Below, piece after piece: positions 26,222-34,354 of a DNA stretch of 34,447 bases. Every line of letters starts with the position of its first letter. The stretch's first letter is position 1. The position numbers and the translations under genes were made by a program. The notes below the pieces were generated by a model that saw nothing but the letters and a program-made list of their open reading frames with translations, had not been told where the DNA came from and did not search any database. This stretch comes from Candidatus Sumerlaeota bacterium (GTDB lineage: Bacteria > Sumerlaeota > Sumerlaeia > JAFGJS01): assembly GCA_016928995.1 (NCBI GenBank), contig JAFGJS010000092.1, positions 1-34,447 on the forward strand. Direction: 5' to 3'.

Positions 26222-28000
26222 ATGTCCGCGCAAGACACTCATGCCCTAAATCTGGATTCGCGCCTGAAATCAGCGTTGCGTGAATTATTGCAACGTGTGG
26301 TTCAGCAGGGGCGAAACATTGGATTGGATCAGATTGATTCCATGTTGGATGAAGCATGGCGGGAATTGCGCATTGCCGAATCCCTCTCACAGGACGCCGC
26401 GAACGGCGCCACCCAATTCAAACAACCCGTCAATTTCTTCCAGCACCTGCTGGAAACCATGCCGCATTTCGTCATCGGCTTGGACGAAATAGGCCGTTGC
26501 GTGGCTTATAACGCCTTGTTCGCGGAATTGGCGCGCAATAACCAGAAAACCGAGCCTGGTTTTAACTTCAACGAGATCGTGCATGCCGTGGCCGGCGGCG
26601 ATCCGCTGGAGATGCACGAAGTGCTGCAGCAAACCGCGGCCATCGGACTCTGGAACGGAGACATCTGGATTCAGCGCGGCACAGGCAGCCGTATGCTGGT
26701 CAACGCCTCCATCTTTAACCTTGTGGCGGAGAATCCCGCGACTCAGCCGTCCAACATCCGTTACGCCGCGATCCTGCTCGATATCAGCGGCCATCGCAAG
26801 ATGGAGCAGGACTTCCTGCATCAGGAAGTGATGCGTGGAGTGGCGTTGCTCGCGGGCGGCGTGGCGCATAATCTGAACAACCTGCTGGTCGGCGTACAGG
26901 GCTATGCCGCCCTGCTCAAGCCGATGGTGAAGGACGACGAGCGCGCCCAGAAGTATCTCAGCATCATCGACCGCTCCTCCAGCAAGGCCGCCGATCTGTC
27001 CAAGCAACTGCTGCGCTTCTCCCAGCGTGACGAAGCCACGCCGATCGAGGTGGATCCGAACAGCGCCATCGAGGAGGGAGCGCAACTCGCCAGCAAGCTC
27101 ATTGGTCCAGACATCGAAATCATTCTGGAACTACAGCCGCAGGCGCAGGCGATCCTGGTCGATCCCGGACATCTGGATATGATTCTGCTGGAGCTGTGCA
27201 TCAACGCATCGCACGCCATCAAGAAAGAGGGGCGGATCACGATTCGCACCGCAAGCTCCCGCGTTCCACGCCAATTGGCGGACAGCCATCCGCAAATCGA
27301 CCCGCAAAAAACCTACTTGTGCGTTTCAGTGGCCGACACCGGCAGCGGCATCGATCCCAAACAACTCAATGATATTTTCCAGCCTTTCGTCACATCGCGG
27401 GAATTCCAAGCCCGAGGTTTGGGGCTTTCCATGGTCTATGGCCTGGTGAACCGCTATGACGGAGCAATCGCCGCCGAAAGCGGCCTGGGAAAAGGAACCA
27501 CCATCAATGTATATTTACCCTTCGTTCCGAGCGAAACGAAGGGCAAAGGACGTCCTGAAATGGAACAACAAGAACAAAGTCCGATCGAGCCGCAACCGAA
27601 ATCCAACTCAAAAACATTGCCCCAAACGCCAACGCTGCTGATTGTGGACGATGAGGCCGTGGTGCTGGAATTCTTCGACAACATGCTGAAGAACGAATCC
27701 TACAACGTCCTGTTCGCCAGCAACGGCGAAGAGGCGCTGGAGATGTTCCGCCGCGCACCTGACGAGATCGACCTGGTGTTCATGGACTTGATCATGCCAC
27801 GCAAGGACGGCCTGCAAACCCTGCTTGAAATGCGCGAACTGCGGCCGGACATCAAAGTCGTGCTGACCAGCGGCTATGTCTCTAACCGCAGCCTGGATGA
27901 ACTCGTGAAAAACGGCGAAGCGGAATTCATGCACAAGCCATTCAGCGTGCGCGACTTTTTCGATATGATCGACCGCCAATTGTACTCATCTAGACCTTGA
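26222..28000 (+). CDS. Soluble hybrid sensor histidine kinase with PAS and C-terminal receiver domain
   Basis: The 592-aa protein has no membrane span, so it senses a cytoplasmic signal. Residues about 75-195 form a PAS domain ('LLETMPHFVIGLDEIGRCVAYNALF'). The dimerisation helix carries H216 in 'GGVAHNLNNLLVGVQG', the NtrB-like 'AH[DN]xNN' form. The ATP-binding domain shows the N-box 'LELCINASHAI', the G1 box 'DTGSGID' and the G2 box 'GLGLSMVYGLV'. A linker rich in Gln/Pro/Lys leads to a receiver domain with 'IVDDE' and the phosphoacceptor D522 in 'VFMDLIMPRKDG'. The start at 26222 was preferred over 26177 because GCAGGATAT precedes it. There is no partner regulator beside it; output may pass through another protein. 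The stop codon overlaps the -35 box of the tRNA promoter. Confidence 0.9.
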   Translation: MSAQDTHALNLDSRLKSALRELLQRVVQQGRNIGLDQIDSMLDEAWRELRIAESLSQDAANGATQFKQPVNFFQHLLETMPHFVIGLDEIGRCVAYNALFAELARNNQKTEPGFNFNEIVHAVAGGDPLEMHEVLQQTAAIGLWNGDIWIQRGTGSRMLVNASIFNLVAENPATQPSNIRYAAILLDISGHRKMEQDFLHQEVMRGVALLAGGVAHNLNNLLVGVQGYAALLKPMVKDDERAQKYLSIIDRSSSKAADLSKQLLRFSQRDEATPIEVDPNSAIEEGAQLASKLIGPDIEIILELQPQAQAILVDPGHLDMILLELCINASHAIKKEGRITIRTASSRVPRQLADSHPQIDPQKTYLCVSVADTGSGIDPKQLNDIFQPFVTSREFQARGLGLSMVYGLVNRYDGAIAAESGLGKGTTINVYLPFVPSETKGKGRPEMEQQEQSPIEPQPKSNSKTLPQTPTLLIVDDEAVVLEFFDNMLKNESYNVLFASNGEEALEMFRRAPDEIDLVFMDLIMPRKDGLQTLLEMRELRPDIKVVLTSGYVSNRSLDELVKNGEAEFMHKPFSVRDFFDMIDRQLYSSRP

Positions 28001-28027
28001 CAATCCCCACGGATTCGACGCTATGAT
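27997..28027 (+). promoter_or_regulatory. Promoter of the tRNA(CAU) gene
   Basis: TTGACA at 27997-28002 and TATGAT at 28022-28027 are near-consensus, though the spacer of 19 bases is long (18 to CTATGA). The -35 box overlaps the TGA stop of the kinase gene. Wording right after the -35 (ATCCCC) matches the tRNA-Ala promoter (TTCCCC). Confidence 0.5.
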
Positions 28028-28068
28028 CCCTGCTCGCGTTTGGAAAAGAGGACGCAGCGGCGGCATCG

Positions 28069-28142
28069 GGGCCAATAGCTCAGTTGGTTAGAGCTCCCGG
28101 CTCATAACCGGGCGGTCCCTGGTTCGAGTCCAGGTTGGCCCA
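28069..28142 (+). tRNA. tRNA with CAU anticodon (Met elongator or Ile2)
   Basis: A full cloverleaf of 74 bases is visible: acceptor GGGCCAA with TTGGCCC, D arm GCTC...GAGC, anticodon stem CCCGG/CCGGG around CTCATAA, T arm CCTGG/CCAGG with TTCGAGT. The anticodon is CAT. The 3' CCA is not encoded (the discriminator A is followed by CTA). The CAU anticodon alone cannot separate elongator Met from Ile2 with lysidine; overall wording resembles Ile2 of Bacillus as I recall it. The A-T at the end of the acceptor stem and the G1-C72 pair exclude initiator tRNA. Confidence 0.93.
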
Positions 28143-28247
28143 CTATTTCCCCCCGCATTCAGCTCCCTGGCGCGCCATCAAGCCCATTTTCACGCAAGCC
28201 CTATCGAACAGCGCCGCTTGACTACGAAGACCGAGAGGCCAATCGCC

Positions 28248-29615
28248 ATGCGAATCAACCCGATTATATCCACGCTCCTCTGCATGATGCTGATTAGCCT
28301 TGGGGGCTGCCACTATAGCGAATCATCACTGGAGAAAAGCATGCTTGACACCAATAGTACGGAGACTGAAAACCGGCTTTCCTATAATTTCAACTTTGGC
28401 GCCAGCGAATCGATCGACGGCTATGCGCCGGTCAGTCCAGACATGATTTACAGCCCAACCTCGGGCTATGGCTTTGAACCTGGCATGCAAATCGATTCAA
28501 TCAGCCGCGGCGGGGACGATCCGCTGACAAGCAGTTTTTGCACGGCCGATACGCCGTTCTATTTTTCCGTCGCCTTGCCCGAGGGCAATTACAGCGTCAC
28601 GGTCTTGCTCGGTGATGCGCAGGAAGCGTCGAAAACCACGATCAAGGCCGAGTTGCGGCGATTGATGATCGAAGAGGCCGAAACTCAACCCGGTGAGTTC
28701 ATCCGGCGGACGTTCATGGTGAACATCCGCACACCGGAGATCCCCGACGGCGGCAAAGTGCGCCTGAAAGACCGGGAACTGGAAAACGAAATCTGGGCCT
28801 GGGATGAAAAACTGACGCTGGAGTTCAACAACTCCCGCCCCTGCATTTGCGCGCTGGAGATCGAACGCCGCGACGACATCCCCACGATCTTTTTGCTGGG
28901 CGATTCCACGGTCTGTGACCAGCCCGGAGAGCCATATTGCAGCTGGGGCCAGATGCTGCCAAGGTTCTTCAAGCCCACCGTCGCCGTCGCCAACCATGCG
29001 GAATCGGGAGAATCGCTGACGAGCGCCCTCGGCGCGCGGCGCGTGGACAAGGTGCTCAGCCAGATGCGTCCGGGCGATTATCTCTTCGTCCAATTCGGCC
29101 ATAACGACCAAAAAATTACCTGGGAAGGCACCGGCGCCTTTGAAAGCTATCTCGCAAATCTCAAGCGCCTGGCGCAGGATGTTCAGCGGCTCGGTGGCGT
29201 CCCTGTGCTGGTGACATCCATGCACCGCCTTCGTTTTGATAGTAACGGCCGAATCGTCAACAGTCTGGGGGACTTTCCAGCGGCAGTGCGTCAGGCCGCC
29301 GCCGAAACGCAATCAGCCCTGATCGATCTGCACGCGATGAGCGCCGATTTCTACGAAGCGCTGGGACGGGATCATGCGCATAAGGCATTTGTCAAGGGCG
29401 ACGGCACACATCATAACAACTACGGCGCCTATGAATTGGCCCGCTGCATTGTGACTGGAATCCAGCGCGCCGAATTGCCCATTGCAGAAGATCTCGTGGA
29501 TGATCTATCTGTATTTAATCCGTCAGAGCCTGATGACGAACAAAAGTTCTACATCCCCGTAAGTCCAGGTATGACCAGCGTCCGGCCGTTGGGAGATGGC
29601 CATGATCAGCCTTGA
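28248..29615 (+). CDS. Lipoprotein SGNH esterase, rhamnogalacturonan acetylesterase (CE12)-like
   Basis: The ATG at 28248 opens a lipoprotein signal ending in LISLGGC, so the mature protein is lipid-anchored; an ATG-like start at 28218 would bury it. GAGAGG lies about ten bases upstream. The N-terminal beta domain ('YNFNFG...', 'GGDDPLTSSFCTADTPFYFSVALPEGNY') is the accessory fold found before many rhamnogalacturonan acetylesterases. The SGNH domain shows 'LLGDST' with S220 as nucleophile, 'AESGES' for block II, 'QFGHND' for block III and 'DGTHHNN' with D385 and H388 completing the triad. It would remove acetyl groups from pectin. The protein (455 aa) ends in a short disordered tail with no WLLY motif. 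It lies alone between the tRNA and the DksA-like gene. Confidence 0.85.
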   Translation: MRINPIISTLLCMMLISLGGCHYSESSLEKSMLDTNSTETENRLSYNFNFGASESIDGYAPVSPDMIYSPTSGYGFEPGMQIDSISRGGDDPLTSSFCTADTPFYFSVALPEGNYSVTVLLGDAQEASKTTIKAELRRLMIEEAETQPGEFIRRTFMVNIRTPEIPDGGKVRLKDRELENEIWAWDEKLTLEFNNSRPCICALEIERRDDIPTIFLLGDSTVCDQPGEPYCSWGQMLPRFFKPTVAVANHAESGESLTSALGARRVDKVLSQMRPGDYLFVQFGHNDQKITWEGTGAFESYLANLKRLAQDVQRLGGVPVLVTSMHRLRFDSNGRIVNSLGDFPAAVRQAAAETQSALIDLHAMSADFYEALGRDHAHKAFVKGDGTHHNNYGAYELARCIVTGIQRAELPIAEDLVDDLSVFNPSEPDDEQKFYIPVSPGMTSVRPLGDGHDQP

Positions 29616-29692
29616 TTTCGATACGGCGAAGTTCGATCCACCAAAAAAAAGCACACTCTGACGAAAATCATTGAATTTTCTACATTTTTTTA

Positions 29693-29721
29693 TCGACAAT
29701 ACCTCACGTTCTGATTATGTT
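29693..29721 (+). promoter_or_regulatory. Possible promoter of the DksA-like gene
   Basis: TCGACA, 17 bases, then TATGTT, about 100 bases upstream of the start codon. Both boxes are degenerate, and the flanks are AT-rich. Confidence 0.25.
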
Positions 29722-29821
29722 CCCGCCACCTTAGCCGTGGTCGCAGAACTCAGGTGCATTAAAATCGCAGTGATTATTCTAAAACCACGACTTACAAATC
29801 TGTGTGACCAGGTGCATGCCG

Positions 29822-30865
29822 ATGGCCGTTAAAAAAACGCGTAAAACATCATCCGCTCAAAAAACTGCACGACGCGCGACGAAAAAAACCGTTGCGAAAA
29901 AGCCGACTCGCAAGGCGATAAAAACCGCGGCTCCCAAAAAATCGAAGACCAAAGCCTCCGCCTCAAAAGTGAGTAAAAAAAAGACGGCGACGAAAAAGAC
30001 CGCCCAAAAAACTGCGAAGGCCAAATCGTCCGCAAAGAAGACAGCTGTAAAAGCGGCGAAAACCAAGAAAGCGCAATCGCCCAGCAAACGGAAAACCACA
30101 GTGAAGAAAACCAGCGCCAAACCCGCAGGCAAAAAAGCATCCGCCAAGAAACGAACGATCAAGAAAACCGTGGCGAAAAAGTCCGCCGTCAAGAAAAGCG
30201 CCGTGAAAAAAACCGTGGCTCAGAAAACCGCTGTTAAAAAGACATCGCCCAAGGAGGCGCAAAAACCGGCTCGCAAAACCGCTCCAACAACGCCGAAAAA
30301 AACCGCTTCACAGGCATTGATCAATCGAAATTCATTAACCACGGCAAAACCCAAAGTCCGCCCGCAGATCATCAGCCGCGGATTGGTGAAACCCGCAGTT
30401 GCCGCTAAGAAACTGCGCCTGACCAAAGAACAGCTGAAAATCCGTGAACGGCTGAACATCGAGATGATGCCCAATGTGGACAACAAGCCGTTGAAAAAAG
30501 GCGAAATCAAGGAACTGGCCGCAACGCTTCTGGTCGAAAGGGATCGCCTGGCAAAGGAAATCAATGATCTGCAGCGCCTGTCGCTGATGAACGAAGATGA
30601 AAACGGGAAAGACACCGACACCTATTCGATTCATCCGGCGGAATCGGCTTCGGATTATGCCATGATGGAAATGACGCTGCTGCAAAACAGCCATGAGACG
30701 TTGCTGCTGCAAATGATCAATGAATGCATGGAAAAGTTGGATAACGGCATCTATGGCATTTGCGAGCGCTGTTCGGCGTATATCGGTTATGAACGGCTCT
30801 CGGCAAAACCCTGGGCGCGGCTATGCATCGTTTGCCGCGACAACATCGAACGTGGAAAAATTTAA
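29822..30865 (+). CDS. Histone H1-like lysine-rich tail fused to a DksA/TraR zinc-finger protein
   Basis: Residues 1 to about 195 are a low-complexity Lys/Ala/Thr/Ser tail built on 'KKT[AV][VA]KK' units, as in eukaryotic H1 and bacterial HctB/AlgP-like proteins, and should bind DNA non-specifically. Residues about 205-347 form a DksA/TraR-type domain: a long coiled coil ('RDRLAKEINDLQRLS' ... 'MINECMEKLDNG') and a C4 zinc finger with C314, C317, C335 and C338 (CERC, CIVC). DksA-family proteins bind the RNA polymerase secondary channel. The expected acidic coiled-coil tip (DxxDxA in E. coli DksA) is replaced by 'HPAESASDYA'. Starts at 29804 and 29816 are also in frame; 29822 has the best-spaced AGGTG. 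The N-terminal DNA is very A-rich. Combining chromatin binding with polymerase control is inference. Confidence 0.85.
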   Translation: MAVKKTRKTSSAQKTARRATKKTVAKKPTRKAIKTAAPKKSKTKASASKVSKKKTATKKTAQKTAKAKSSAKKTAVKAAKTKKAQSPSKRKTTVKKTSAKPAGKKASAKKRTIKKTVAKKSAVKKSAVKKTVAQKTAVKKTSPKEAQKPARKTAPTTPKKTASQALINRNSLTTAKPKVRPQIISRGLVKPAVAAKKLRLTKEQLKIRERLNIEMMPNVDNKPLKKGEIKELAATLLVERDRLAKEINDLQRLSLMNEDENGKDTDTYSIHPAESASDYAMMEMTLLQNSHETLLLQMINECMEKLDNGIYGICERCSAYIGYERLSAKPWARLCIVCRDNIERGKI

Positions 30866-30895
30866 CGGCGACAAGGGCAAACGCCTGGAATGTGC

Positions 30896-30924
30896 TTGAC
30901 ATTCCCCGGCGCAAGACCTATGCA
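30896..30924 (+). promoter_or_regulatory. Promoter of the tRNA-Ala gene
   Basis: A perfect TTGACA at 30896-30901, a 17-base spacer and TATGCA at 30919-30924. The stretch TTGACATTCCCC parallels TTGACAATCCCC at the other tRNA promoter. The leader to the tRNA is about 85 bases. Confidence 0.5.
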
Positions 30925-31013
30925 CTTCCCGTCGTTTGCGCGAAACCACGGCGCGACGGCGTTTTTCTTTCCGCCGCACGGCAAAAATCGGCGGCGGGTC
31001 TTCGACAGAATGT

Positions 31014-31089
31014 GGGGCAGTAGCTCAGCTGGGAGAGCGCGGCGTTCGCAATGCCGAGGTCAGGGGTTCGATCCCCCTCTGCTCCACCA
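31014..31089 (+). tRNA. tRNA-Ala (anticodon CGC)
   Basis: The cloverleaf is complete: acceptor GGGGCAG with CTGCTCC including the G3-U70 wobble that marks alanine, D arm GCTC/GAGC, anticodon stem CGGCG/TGCCG around TTCGCAA (anticodon CGC, reading GCG), T arm AGGGG/CCCCT with TTCGATC, discriminator A. The 3' CCA is encoded (31087-31089), unlike the other tRNA. A strong inverted repeat begins two bases after it. Confidence 0.95.
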
Positions 31090-31090
31090 G

Positions 31091-31134
31091 CCTTCGCCAA
31101 GGCTTCGGCTGGCAAGCCGGAGTTTTGGCGAAGG
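31091..31134. repeat. tRNA-adjacent inverted repeat
   Basis: CCTTCGCCAA (31091-31100) is perfectly complementary to TTGGCGAAGG (31125-31134); inside, GGCTT pairs with AAGCC (31101-31105 with 31114-31118). The hairpin may end the tRNA transcript, but no T-run follows. The wording resembles a repeat I have often seen directly after tRNA genes in candidate-phylum genomes. Confidence 0.6.
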
Positions 31135-31364
31135 TTGCCCGCCGTAGTCCAACCAAGGATATTTCCAAGCCGATCGTCTCCAACATACCAAGCGGAACCT
31201 GATGCCGCTTCCAGCAGGCTGTCTTCTTCTCTACTTTGAACTCGCATTGTCTTCTCAGCGCCTCGCAGCATGGGAAACAGGCCGTTGACAGCCGCCGGAG
31301 CAGATGATAGTTTCCTGCGTTCAAATACACACGCTCGCGGAGGTTCGACTGACGTCGATTGACT

Positions 31365-32978
31365 ATGGCCCGCCAACCGGTTCGGATTCTTCTACTCGCT
31401 TTTTTCGATGAATGGTGCCTGGGACTGCGCACGCTGTCGGCCGTGCTGAAACGCGAAGGCCATGACGTGCGGCTGGCGATCTTCCGCGGGATGAGCGAGA
31501 TGCACGATTCGGCGGGAGAAGGCGATCCGGATGGATATCACCACCCCCCGGCCAGCGCCACGAACGCGGATTTCGATGCGCTGATCAACGTGGTCCGCGA
31601 GGTGAAGCCCGATCTGATCGGGATGGGCTTCTGTTCGAATTTCTTCGGCCTGGCTCGCGAAACGACGCGCCGGATGCGCTCCGCGACTGAGGCGCCGATT
31701 CTGTGGGGCGGCGCCGATCCGACGGTCAATCCGGATCTGGGCGTCCAATACGCTGACGCGGTTTGCGTCGGCGAGGGCGAAGCAGCGCTGGTTGAGATCG
31801 CCGAACGAATCGCCGAAAAACGCCCCTTCAACGACGTGGCCAATCTCTGCATGCGCGACGCGCAAGGTGAAATCATCCACAACGCCAGGCGGCCGCTGAT
31901 CACGGAGCTGGATGCGCTGCCATGGCCGGATTTCGACCGCCAGAGTCAGATCTATATCACCAGTGGCGAGGCGCGCGCCGGAGCGTTGCCCGCAGTATCA
32001 AGCCTGCATGATTCTTATCCGTTGCTCTCCGGACGCGGATGCCCGTTCTCCTGCACCTACTGCTGCAATTCCCATCTGCGCGAGCTGTACGGCGCGAAAC
32101 ACTACGTCCGGCAACGCTCGGTGGACAACGTCATCCGCGAAATCGAACAGGCCCGCAAAAACAGTCCGGGCATCCGCCACGTTGAATTCCACGACGATGT
32201 TTTCAGCATCGACATGGAATGGCTTCAGGAGTGGGCCGGACAATACACCCAACGCATCGGGCTTCCGTTTTCCTGCTACAGCCATCCAGCGACGACCACA
32301 GCCGAACGCGTAGCGATCCTCAAGCGGGCGGGCGTCTCCTTCACGATCATGGGCGTGCAGTCGGGCAGCGAACGGATCCTTCGCGAGATCTATAAGCGCA
32401 ACACGCCGCGCGAGCGCATCCTGGAGGCGGCGCGGCAGATTCGCGAGGCGGGCATCCACCTGGTGATCGACCTGATCAGCGCCAATCCGTTCGAAACCGA
32501 GGAGGATCGCCGCGCGACGCTGGACCTGATGCTGCAAATGCCGGAGGGCTTCATGCTGCACGAGGTGAACCGGCTATGCATCTTCCGCAATCACCCGATT
32601 TCGGACCAGATGATCGCGGCGGGATTCGAGGAGCAGGGGATTCTGGAGCTCTGGGACGAAGATCGCAACATGCGCGGCGCCAAGGACAGCGACGAGCATC
32701 GTTTCTGGATCGCGTTGCTGAGCCTCACGGAATTCAAAAACGAACTGGGCGAGATAAACATCCGGCAGATGGCGGATGATCCGTTCCTGCGTCAGCATCC
32801 CGCCATCGTCGAAGGCATCTCACACGCCATGATTGACGCGCGCTACCTGCCCGGCTCGCGCAAACGGCGCGACACTCGCCTGCATGAACTGGAGGCTGAA
32901 TTGCTACGGCTCAAAGGCAGCCGCATCGTCCGCTACGCCCTGCGCCTGCGCGAAATCCTCTCGCGCCGCACTGCGTGA
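31365..32978 (+). CDS. B12-binding-domain radical SAM protein
   Basis: The 537-aa protein has an N-terminal Rossmann-like B12-binding domain (about 6-165, with 'DLIGMGFCSNFFG' and 'PILWGGADPTVNPD') but no DxHxxG, so any cobalamin would not be held by that histidine. The radical SAM core follows with the [4Fe-4S] motif C226-x3-C230-x2-C233 in 'GRGCPFSCTYCCN', then 'HVEFHDDVFSIDMEWLQEW' and 'GVQSGSERILREIYKRNTP', typical of this B12-rSAM class (BchE/HpnR-like outline). The class does methylations and ring or lipid modifications; the substrate cannot be inferred here. A TTG at 31359 is two codons upstream; no good Shine-Dalgarno sequence supports either start. It converges on rarA, 14 bases apart. 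Confidence 0.82.
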   Translation: MARQPVRILLLAFFDEWCLGLRTLSAVLKREGHDVRLAIFRGMSEMHDSAGEGDPDGYHHPPASATNADFDALINVVREVKPDLIGMGFCSNFFGLARETTRRMRSATEAPILWGGADPTVNPDLGVQYADAVCVGEGEAALVEIAERIAEKRPFNDVANLCMRDAQGEIIHNARRPLITELDALPWPDFDRQSQIYITSGEARAGALPAVSSLHDSYPLLSGRGCPFSCTYCCNSHLRELYGAKHYVRQRSVDNVIREIEQARKNSPGIRHVEFHDDVFSIDMEWLQEWAGQYTQRIGLPFSCYSHPATTTAERVAILKRAGVSFTIMGVQSGSERILREIYKRNTPRERILEAARQIREAGIHLVIDLISANPFETEEDRRATLDLMLQMPEGFMLHEVNRLCIFRNHPISDQMIAAGFEEQGILELWDEDRNMRGAKDSDEHRFWIALLSLTEFKNELGEINIRQMADDPFLRQHPAIVEGISHAMIDARYLPGSRKRRDTRLHELEAELLRLKGSRIVRYALRLREILSRRTA

Positions 32979-32992
32979 TCGCGCTTAAAAGT

Positions 32993-34354
32993 TCATTCTT
33001 TCTGATCGGTGTTTTTATCTTTGAGCGATTTCCACCAATCCAGCCTTTTCTGGATTTCTTTTTCGAAACCGAACTTGGACGGGGTGTAGTAGCTGCGGTC
33101 GAACAACTGTTCTGGAAGGCAGTCCTGACCGCTGTAGTGGTGCTCATGATCATGGTCGTACTGGTAGTCCTTGCCGTAATCCAGATCCTTCATCAACTGC
33201 GTCGGAGCGTTGCGGATGTGCAGTGGAACGGGCAGCGATCCGTGCCGCCGGACGTCCTGCTGGGCCGCGAGATGCGCCATGTAGGCGGCGTTGCTTTTGG
33301 GCGCCGTGGCGAGGTAGATGGCGCATTGCACGAGGGCAAGCTCGCCCTCCGGCGTTCCGAGCGATTCGTAGGCGGTCTTGGCCTGATTGGCCACGGTGAG
33401 CGCGTTGGGATCGGAAAGGCCGATGTCCTCCGAGGCCATGCGGATCATGCGCCGGGCGCAGTACAGCGCGTCCTCGCCAGCTTCGAGCATGCGCGTCAGC
33501 CAGTACACCGCCGCCTGGGGATCGCTGGAGCGGATGCTCTTATGCAGGGCGCTGATCAGGTTGAAGTGCTCCTCGCCGGAGCGGTCGTAGATCAGCTGGT
33601 TGCGCTGAGTGAGTTCCTTGATCGCGTCGAGCGCGACAAAATGCGAGCCGTCCTTGCGAGGCTTGCCTGCGCGCACGGCGATCTCGAGCAGGTTGAGCGC
33701 GCGCCGGGCGTCGCCGTCGGCCAGCCGGCAAAGCCAGGGCATCACTTCGGCGTCGAGCTCGACGCGCAAGCCGCCAAGTCCATGCTCCTCGTCCTCCAGC
33801 GCGCGGCGCAGGATCGTCTCGATGTGCTCGTTATTGAGCGATTCGATGGTGAAGACCTTGGCGCGCGAGAGCAGCGGCGCGATGACGCTGAACGACGGAT
33901 TCTCGGTTGTGGCGCCCATCAGGCAGATCGTGCCGTCCTCGACGTGTGGCAGGAAAGCGTCTTGCTGGACTTTGTTGAAGCGATGGATTTCATCGACGAA
34001 CAGGATCGTCGGCAGATTCTTGATCCGGCGCAGTTCCTTGGCTTCATTGATCACGCGGGTGATGTCGGCCTTGCCGGAAGTGACGGCGCTGAGTTTGCGG
34101 AACCGGGCCTTGGTGCTGTGGGCGATGATCGCCGCGAGGGTCGTCTTGCCCGTGCCGGGCGGCCCCCAGAAAATCAGCGACGGCACGGTGTCCTGCGCGA
34201 TGAGGCGGCGCAGCATGGAGTCAGGCCCGACAAGGCGCTCCTGGCCGATGAATTCATCGAGCGTGCGCGGCCGCATGCGTTCCGCCAAGGGAATGTCATG
34301 GGGCGACGCATGCTCGACCTGCGCGTCGTTGCTGTTGTCGTTAAAAAGATCCAT
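32993..34354 (-). CDS. rarA: Replication-associated recombination protein A (RarA/MgsA AAA+ ATPase)
   Basis: RarA is a clamp-loader-like ATPase acting at stalled replication forks. From the ATG at 34354 it has 453 aa, the usual size, beginning 'MDLFNDNSN' and reaching the conserved 'PLAERMRPRTLDEFIGQE' by residue 40. Walker A GPPGTGKTT is at 64-72 and DEIH at 121-124. 'GATTENPSF' and the C-terminal tetramerisation region ('EHHYSGQDCLPEQL', 'YYTPSKFGFEKEIQKRL') follow. The frame stays open to the window edge, adding about 31 residues, but these are not RarA-like. No strong Shine-Dalgarno sequence precedes 34354. An eight-C run and a short inverted repeat lie about 30-45 bases upstream of the start. 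Confidence 0.93.
   Translation of the reverse strand: MDLFNDNSNDAQVEHASPHDIPLAERMRPRTLDEFIGQERLVGPDSMLRRLIAQDTVPSLIFWGPPGTGKTTLAAIIAHSTKARFRKLSAVTSGKADITRVINEAKELRRIKNLPTILFVDEIHRFNKVQQDAFLPHVEDGTICLMGATTENPSFSVIAPLLSRAKVFTIESLNNEHIETILRRALEDEEHGLGGLRVELDAEVMPWLCRLADGDARRALNLLEIAVRAGKPRKDGSHFVALDAIKELTQRNQLIYDRSGEEHFNLISALHKSIRSSDPQAAVYWLTRMLEAGEDALYCARRMIRMASEDIGLSDPNALTVANQAKTAYESLGTPEGELALVQCAIYLATAPKSNAAYMAHLAAQQDVRRHGSLPVPLHIRNAPTQLMKDLDYGKDYQYDHDHEHHYSGQDCLPEQLFDRSYYTPSKFGFEKEIQKRLDWWKSLKDKNTDQKE

Noticed and set aside
30918-31432. Minus-strand open frames across tRNA-Ala giving 'RGIEPLTSALRTPRSPS'-like protein
   Set aside because: This is a well-known false protein made by translating the complement of a tRNA gene.
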